From the NCBI GenBank assembly GCA_020432045.1, contig JAGQHB010000004.1, positions 62,001 through 126,000 on the forward strand: a stretch of DNA of 64,000 nucleotides, in the 5' to 3' direction. How positions within the stretch are numbered: the stretch's first letter is position 1; each line of letters begins with the position of its first letter. The notes beneath the pieces were generated by a model. That model was not told where the DNA came from. It searched no databases and saw nothing but the letters and a program-made list of their open reading frames with translations. Shown piece after piece: positions 60,147 to 64,000 of this stretch. This DNA is from Dehalococcoidia bacterium (GTDB taxonomy: Bacteria; Chloroflexota; Dehalococcoidia; Tepidiformales; Tepidiformaceae). The translations under genes and the position numbers were made by a program.

Positions 60147-61172
60147 ATGGGACGCGTGGCAATCGTCGGAGCCGGAGTGGCTGGCCTCGCCGCTGCATAT
60201 GAACTTGGCCGCAACGGTGCGTCCACGACAGTCTTCGAGGCGGGATCGAGGCTGGGGGGCAGGATCTCCACGGTCGAACGCGGGCCGATTGTCTTCGACG
60301 ATGGTGCACAGTTTATCCGCACGGAGACACCCGTCTCGGAGCAGCTACTCCTCCGAGACCTCCCGGCGGACGCACTGTTCGACATCGGCCGCGATGTCCG
60401 GCCGTTCGACTACCGTGGGCACGTCGGCCCGGGCGATCCGGCCCAAAACGGCCAGCCAAAATGGGGTTACCGGGGCGGATTGCGGGTGCTCCCCCACCTC
60501 CTTACCAAGGCCTCCACAGCCACCGTGCATCTCGGCTGGCCCGTGACTCGCCTTGAGCTGTCTGGCGGCCGTTGGAAAGTGCACGGGACCAACAGTGCGG
60601 TAGGGGAGTTTGAGGCGGTCCTGGTCACGCTCCCCCCTGGTGTCGCGGTTGCCCTGCTCCGGCGCAGCGACGAAACGGCCGGCGCTGGGAAGGCCTTCGG
60701 GCAAGCCCGGCACCGCGCGATCGTCAGCGTCGCGTTCGAACCCGACCAGCCTCCTATGGCCCCCGAGGACGCATATGCCCTGGTGAACAGTGACCGGAAG
60801 CACGCGATCAGCTGGCTCGCCTTCGAATCGGCGAAGCCGGGGCACGTGCCGGCCGGCCGCGAAGTCCTGGTCGCGCAGATGGCTGAGGCCTGGAGCGCGC
60901 CCCGATTCGGGCACGCGGACCACGCCATCGCGACCGAGGCCGTTTCTCTCTGCGGAGCGCTCCTGGGCGTTCAACTCGTGGCACGTTGGACGCACGTGAC
61001 TCGCTGGTCCGAGGCGTTGCCCGACTCCCTTGCGATCGATCCAACCTCAAACGAAGGTAACGGAGTGTTCTTCGCGGGGGATAGCCTGGTGGGCGGGCGC
61101 GTGCACCTTGCGATCGAATCCGGGCTCTCGGCGGCTGGCCGGATCATGCGGCGACTGGACGCTCAATCCTGA
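60147..61172 (+). CDS. FAD-dependent oxidoreductase (renalase/amine-oxidase-like)
   Basis: A 341-residue flavoprotein. The FAD loop is AIVGAGVAGLAAAYELGRNG, then FEAGSRLGGRI (second FAD motif), FDDGAQFIRT, and the C-terminal GVFFAGDSLVGGRVHLAIESGLSAA, typical of NAD(P)-binding protoporphyrinogen-oxidase/renalase-like proteins. The ATG at 60147 lies at the fold start; the GTG at 60105 would add 14 residues. The substrate is unknown. A small membrane protein gene follows at 25 bp. Confidence 0.85.
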   Translation: MGRVAIVGAGVAGLAAAYELGRNGASTTVFEAGSRLGGRISTVERGPIVFDDGAQFIRTETPVSEQLLLRDLPADALFDIGRDVRPFDYRGHVGPGDPAQNGQPKWGYRGGLRVLPHLLTKASTATVHLGWPVTRLELSGGRWKVHGTNSAVGEFEAVLVTLPPGVAVALLRRSDETAGAGKAFGQARHRAIVSVAFEPDQPPMAPEDAYALVNSDRKHAISWLAFESAKPGHVPAGREVLVAQMAEAWSAPRFGHADHAIATEAVSLCGALLGVQLVARWTHVTRWSEALPDSLAIDPTSNEGNGVFFAGDSLVGGRVHLAIESGLSAAGRIMRRLDAQS

Positions 61173-61196
61173 AGCCAACAACATGGCTCTCAGAAC

Positions 61197-61430
61197 ATGA
61201 ACTCACCTGTCACACCCTGGGTGCTCGCCGGCCGGATCCTCTCCATCCTCGGGATGGGTTTCACGGCGGCGTCTGCAATCCTGCTGGCAATCATCCCATC
61301 TGTTTGGGCGCTGATCGCTGCCGCCGCGTTCGTCCCGTTTCTCGGGATGATCGTGCTGGTGGAGCGCTACTCAGCAAAGCACGGGCTGATTGGGCCACCA
61401 GACTCGCTGGCCGACGGTGAGAGCGACTGA
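61197..61430 (+). CDS. Small two-helix membrane protein
   Basis: A 77-residue hypothetical protein with two hydrophobic helices (about 8-32 and 35-56), a short loop between, and an acidic tail (DSLADGESD). It starts 25 bp after the FAD oxidoreductase gene and probably shares its mRNA. No ribosome binding site of strength is visible. No function can be named. Confidence 0.6.
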   Translation: MNSPVTPWVLAGRILSILGMGFTAASAILLAIIPSVWALIAAAAFVPFLGMIVLVERYSAKHGLIGPPDSLADGESD

Positions 61431-61436
61431 CGCCCT

Positions 61437-62270
61437 CTACTTCGTGATTTCGCGGATCTGAATGTCGGTGATCGTCACTTGCTCCGTTGGCGTGCCCTGT
61501 GCGGAACCTGCCCGGCCGATGGCATCCACAACATCCATTCCGCTCGTCACTTCACCGAACGGGTAGAACTTATCGCCCGGGTTTGTGTAGTCGAGCGACG
61601 GGTTGTCCTTGAGATTGATGAACCACTGACTCCCGAACTCGGAGGCGCCCTGCCGCTTGGCCATGGTGATCGTACCGCGCTTGTTCGGGACCTGGTTGGG
61701 TTCATCACTGACGTTGTATCCAGGGCCACCGGCTCCCGTCCCGAGCGGGTCTCCGGACTGGATCACAAAGTTGGTCACGATCCTGTGGAACGTGATGCCG
61801 TCGAAGTAATCTTGCTGAGCCAGGAAGACGAAGCTGTTTACGGTTTTCGGCGCCTGTTCGACGTCCAACGCGATGACGAAGTCGCCCTTGGATGTCTTGA
61901 CCACCGCCTCGTAGTTGAACTTCGTCGCGTCCACAACAGATTCCGGCGCTGCGAACTGCTTCAAAGCGGGCGTTGCACTGACGTCCGGGGTGGGTGTTGG
62001 GGTCGCGTTGGGATCGGGCGTAGGTGTGACTGTTGGCGTTGGCAGCGGATCGGCCGTCTCATTCCCACCAGTCGTTGTGAGGAACGCAGCGGCGACCATC
62101 ACGACCGCCGCGAGCGACCCGATGACGGCGAACAGGCCAATGTTGCTGAAGAGGTTCATCGGGAATCCGGGCTTGTACACCTCGGTGGGCGCCTTGCTCG
62201 CGCCGGTCGCCCGTCGGCGCGACGACTCCTGGCCAATGTGCTGCTGATCGCGCCGTCGCCGCTTCGCCAA
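61437..62270 (-). CDS. Membrane-anchored cyclophilin-type peptidyl-prolyl isomerase
   Basis: A 277-residue protein. A basic N-terminus and one transmembrane helix (about 43-66) are followed by a TPTPTVTPTPDPNATPTPTP linker region (about 75-97) and a cyclophilin domain (about 115-277). Active-site segments FHRIVTNFVIQSGDP, FGSQWFINL and FGEVTSGMDVVDAIG are intact, including the Arg of FHRI. It catalyses proline isomerisation, here most likely outside the cell membrane. The stop lies 6 bp from the stop of the small membrane protein. Confidence 0.93.
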   Translation of the reverse strand: MAKRRRRDQQHIGQESSRRRATGASKAPTEVYKPGFPMNLFSNIGLFAVIGSLAAVVMVAAAFLTTTGGNETADPLPTPTVTPTPDPNATPTPTPDVSATPALKQFAAPESVVDATKFNYEAVVKTSKGDFVIALDVEQAPKTVNSFVFLAQQDYFDGITFHRIVTNFVIQSGDPLGTGAGGPGYNVSDEPNQVPNKRGTITMAKRQGASEFGSQWFINLKDNPSLDYTNPGDKFYPFGEVTSGMDVVDAIGRAGSAQGTPTEQVTITDIQIREITK

Positions 62271-62372
62271 GGGTGGGCCTCGTGGGGATTGAAGTAGGAG
62301 CGACCGCGTGGCGGTCCTTTGGCGAGTATACGAGCCGCCGATCCACGGGCAACCCGGACAGCAAAGAGCCGG

Positions 62373-63914
62373 TTAGGCCCGGCGGAAGCCCAGCCGTGCG
62401 AGTTCTTCGCGCGCGACTGTGCGGTCGTCCCACGGCCGTGCTTCGCGCCCATAGATCATCGATTGCTCATGGCCCTTTCCACAGATCAGCACCGTGTCCC
62501 CGGGCGTGGCCCGGTTGAACGCTTCGGCGATCGCCTCCCGGCGGTCCTCCACCTCGACAAAGTCGTCACCGGCAGTGCGGCCCGCGGATTCGGCGTGGCT
62601 CGCGATTTCCCGCACGATCGCGGCCGGATCCTCGCTTCGCGGATCCTCGCTCGTGAAGATGGCGAAATCGGCGCCGTCAGCTGCAGCCCGCGCGACTCCA
62701 AAGCGCCGCCCGGGATCGCGGTCTCCGGCAGCGCCAGCAACGATCGTCAGCCTGCCAGTGGATACTTCACGGAGAACGGCGAGGGCCTTGCGCACCGCGT
62801 CACCGGTGTGGGCATAGTCGACGACCACGTTGAACGGCTGGCCCGCGTCGATCCGCTCCATTCTCCCCGGCACGCCGGCCAGCGTCTGCAACCCGTACTG
62901 AATGGCTGGCAACGGGATGTCGCAGGCGATGCCAATCGAGGCAGCGGTGAGCGCATTGGCGACGTTGAACAGCGCGGGCAGCTGGATCGTCGCGTCGATG
63001 GCACCGAGCGGCGTCACCAGCCGGAAGGAGGTGCCATCCGCGCGGAGATGCACGTTGCGGGCAAAGACATCGAGGTCCCTCGCCTCGAATCCAAACGAGA
63101 TGGACGCAGCATTCGGGGCCTGGCTGAGCATGTACTGGGCACTCGGGTCGTCGGCGTTCACGACCGCCACCCGCGGGAAGGGCTTCACCGCGGGACGCTC
63201 CAGCGCGGCAAACAGCTGTGCCTTGGCATCGCGGTATGCCTCGAACGTTTGGTGAAAGTCGAGATGGTCACCAGTGACGTTCGTGAACGCGGCCACGTCG
63301 TAGTCGACATCGTCGAGACGGTGCAATGCCAGGCCGTGACTGGTCGATTCAACGACAGCCACATCGCATCCGGCGTCGAGTGCGCGTCGCAGGATGCGGT
63401 GCACCTGGTTCGCCTCGGGGGTGCTCATCCGGCTCGGAGGCTCACCCTCGAGTCCGGGGATGTATGTGTCGACGGTACCCATCCGCGCGGCACGAGCGCC
63501 GGCCGCCTCGAACACGCTGGAAACCATGTGCGAGGTTGTGGTCTTGCCGTCGGTTCCGGTGATGCCGATGACGCGCATCTGGCGAGCCGGGTAGCCATAG
63601 AACCAGGCTGCGACCCTCGAAAGCACCACCCTGCTATCCGGGACGGCGATGATCGCGACCTCATCGGACAGCCCCGTGGCAGCCTCCACATGGTCATCCT
63701 GGACAAGGACAGCCACCGCGCCGGCACGCACCGCGTCTGCCAGGAACCGGTGGCCATCAACACTGAAGCCCGGTATCGCGACGAAGAGCGAGCCCCGGAT
63801 AACCGCCCGCGAGTCATGGTCAACAGCAGCGACCCGCGTCGAGCCGGCACCGCGAACGAGGCGAGCACCGGGGAGGTCGGAGAGCAGCGAAGCGATTATC
63901 CGGTCATCCGTCAT
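62373..63914 (-). CDS. murE: UDP-N-acetylmuramyl tripeptide synthetase MurE
   Basis: A 513-residue Mur ligase that adds the third amino acid of the peptidoglycan stem. The ATP loop is GITGTDGKTTTSHMV, then NVTGDHLDFH, and the C-terminal GTDGK-linked segments VVDYAHTGDAVRKAL and GAAGDRDPGRR. The residue-selecting motif reads SEDPRSEDP, whereas the meso-diaminopimelate enzymes have DNPR; so the amino acid (DAP, Lys or Orn) is not decided. The ATG at 63914 is used; the frame upstream has no better start. Genes that usually precede it lie outside the window. Confidence 0.95.
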   Translation of the reverse strand: MTDDRIIASLLSDLPGARLVRGAGSTRVAAVDHDSRAVIRGSLFVAIPGFSVDGHRFLADAVRAGAVAVLVQDDHVEAATGLSDEVAIIAVPDSRVVLSRVAAWFYGYPARQMRVIGITGTDGKTTTSHMVSSVFEAAGARAARMGTVDTYIPGLEGEPPSRMSTPEANQVHRILRRALDAGCDVAVVESTSHGLALHRLDDVDYDVAAFTNVTGDHLDFHQTFEAYRDAKAQLFAALERPAVKPFPRVAVVNADDPSAQYMLSQAPNAASISFGFEARDLDVFARNVHLRADGTSFRLVTPLGAIDATIQLPALFNVANALTAASIGIACDIPLPAIQYGLQTLAGVPGRMERIDAGQPFNVVVDYAHTGDAVRKALAVLREVSTGRLTIVAGAAGDRDPGRRFGVARAAADGADFAIFTSEDPRSEDPAAIVREIASHAESAGRTAGDDFVEVEDRREAIAEAFNRATPGDTVLICGKGHEQSMIYGREARPWDDRTVAREELARLGFRRA

Positions 63915-64000
63915 GGCGCTGCCATGGTATCCGGGGCGTGCGATCGGCGGTACCGCCCCTGGATCAGCGCACTGTCGACCATACTTCGAGAAGGTTACTG
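63915..64000. other. Window end, possible 3' tip of an upstream gene
   Basis: On the minus strand one frame reads SNLLEVWSTVR to a TGA at 63966-63964. It could be the last residues of a gene preceding murE, such as a penicillin-binding protein, but 11 codons prove nothing. No terminator or promoter is seen. Confidence 0.2.

Noticed and set aside
63911-64000. A short minus-strand frame ending in TGA that overlaps the murE start
   Set aside because: An in-frame TAA lies just upstream, so it can be at most 23 codons and is not the end of a preceding long gene.

Overview
The window is GC-rich bacterial chromosome with very tight gene packing (many 1-4 bp stop/start overlaps, several overlapping convergent stops). 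It holds about 62 protein genes, one tRNA and one clear gene remnant. I see no insertion sequence, prophage, CRISPR array or rRNA. The gene content points to a Chloroflexota bacterium, perhaps of the Dehalococcoidia/Tepidiforma kind: a hopanoid operon, a TreS-maltokinase fusion with GlgE and GlgB, several luciferase-like and CaiB/BaiF acyl-CoA enzymes, PAC2, bactofilin and many Thr/Pro-rich surface proteins. The taxon is an inference from gene content; no rRNA is present to settle it.

Layout. 1-6.9 kb (minus): glgB (cut by the window edge), treS-mak and glgE, a complete trehalose-to-glucan route. 6.9-12.4 kb (plus): a UbiB/ABC1 kinase, an SDR-DUF2867 protein, then an AlgI-like MBOAT acyltransferase with an SGNH hydrolase, which looks like an envelope O-acylation pair. 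12.4-18.3 kb: a mixed stretch with VOC, CMD and GNAT proteins, a ChlI-like AAA+ ATPase, MobA, a DinB-superfamily protein and ClpP. 18.3-23.6 kb: a HTH regulator, an ECF sigma factor with a Pro-rich membrane protein, DNA polymerase IV, a PanE-like reductase and another DinB-like protein. 23.7-30.8 kb: PAC2, queC-queE, serS, an MFS transporter, lysS and greA. 30.9-35.8 kb (plus): HtrA, a GH18-like membrane protein, rsmD, coaD, a coiled-coil protein and a small TTG-start gene. 35.9-38.1 kb (minus): bactofilin, a nitroreductase and ispH.

38.4-46.3 kb (plus) is the metabolic centrepiece: shc-hpnC-hpnD-hpnE-hpnH-hpnG plus a polyprenyl diphosphate synthase, nearly all translationally coupled. It predicts squalene synthesis by the HpnCDE route, cyclisation to hopene, and extension through adenosylhopane. 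ispH lies divergently next to it. 46.3-64 kb: maf and rlmD, a frameshifted luciferase-family remnant, an exported protein, an intact luciferase-family oxidoreductase, lipoproteins (M28 peptidase, LysM), an acyl-CoA dehydrogenase, a small DUF542-like gene, two overlapping CaiB/BaiF CoA-transferases, peroxiredoxin, a zinc alcohol dehydrogenase, a TIGR03084-like protein, tRNA-Pro(GGG), an FAD oxidoreductase, a membrane-anchored cyclophilin and murE.

The most noteworthy non-coding signals are an intrinsic-terminator-like hairpin inside the greA leader, several -10 boxes placed 6-7 nt before start codons (leaderless mRNAs) and two strong hairpins between convergent genes. I found no clear candidate for a wholly new multi-gene system. 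The least explained items are the 70-residue DUF542-like gene with a perfect ribosome binding site, the GH18-like protein with a rewritten active site, the Pro-rich partner of the ECF sigma factor, and the unrecognised small genes.
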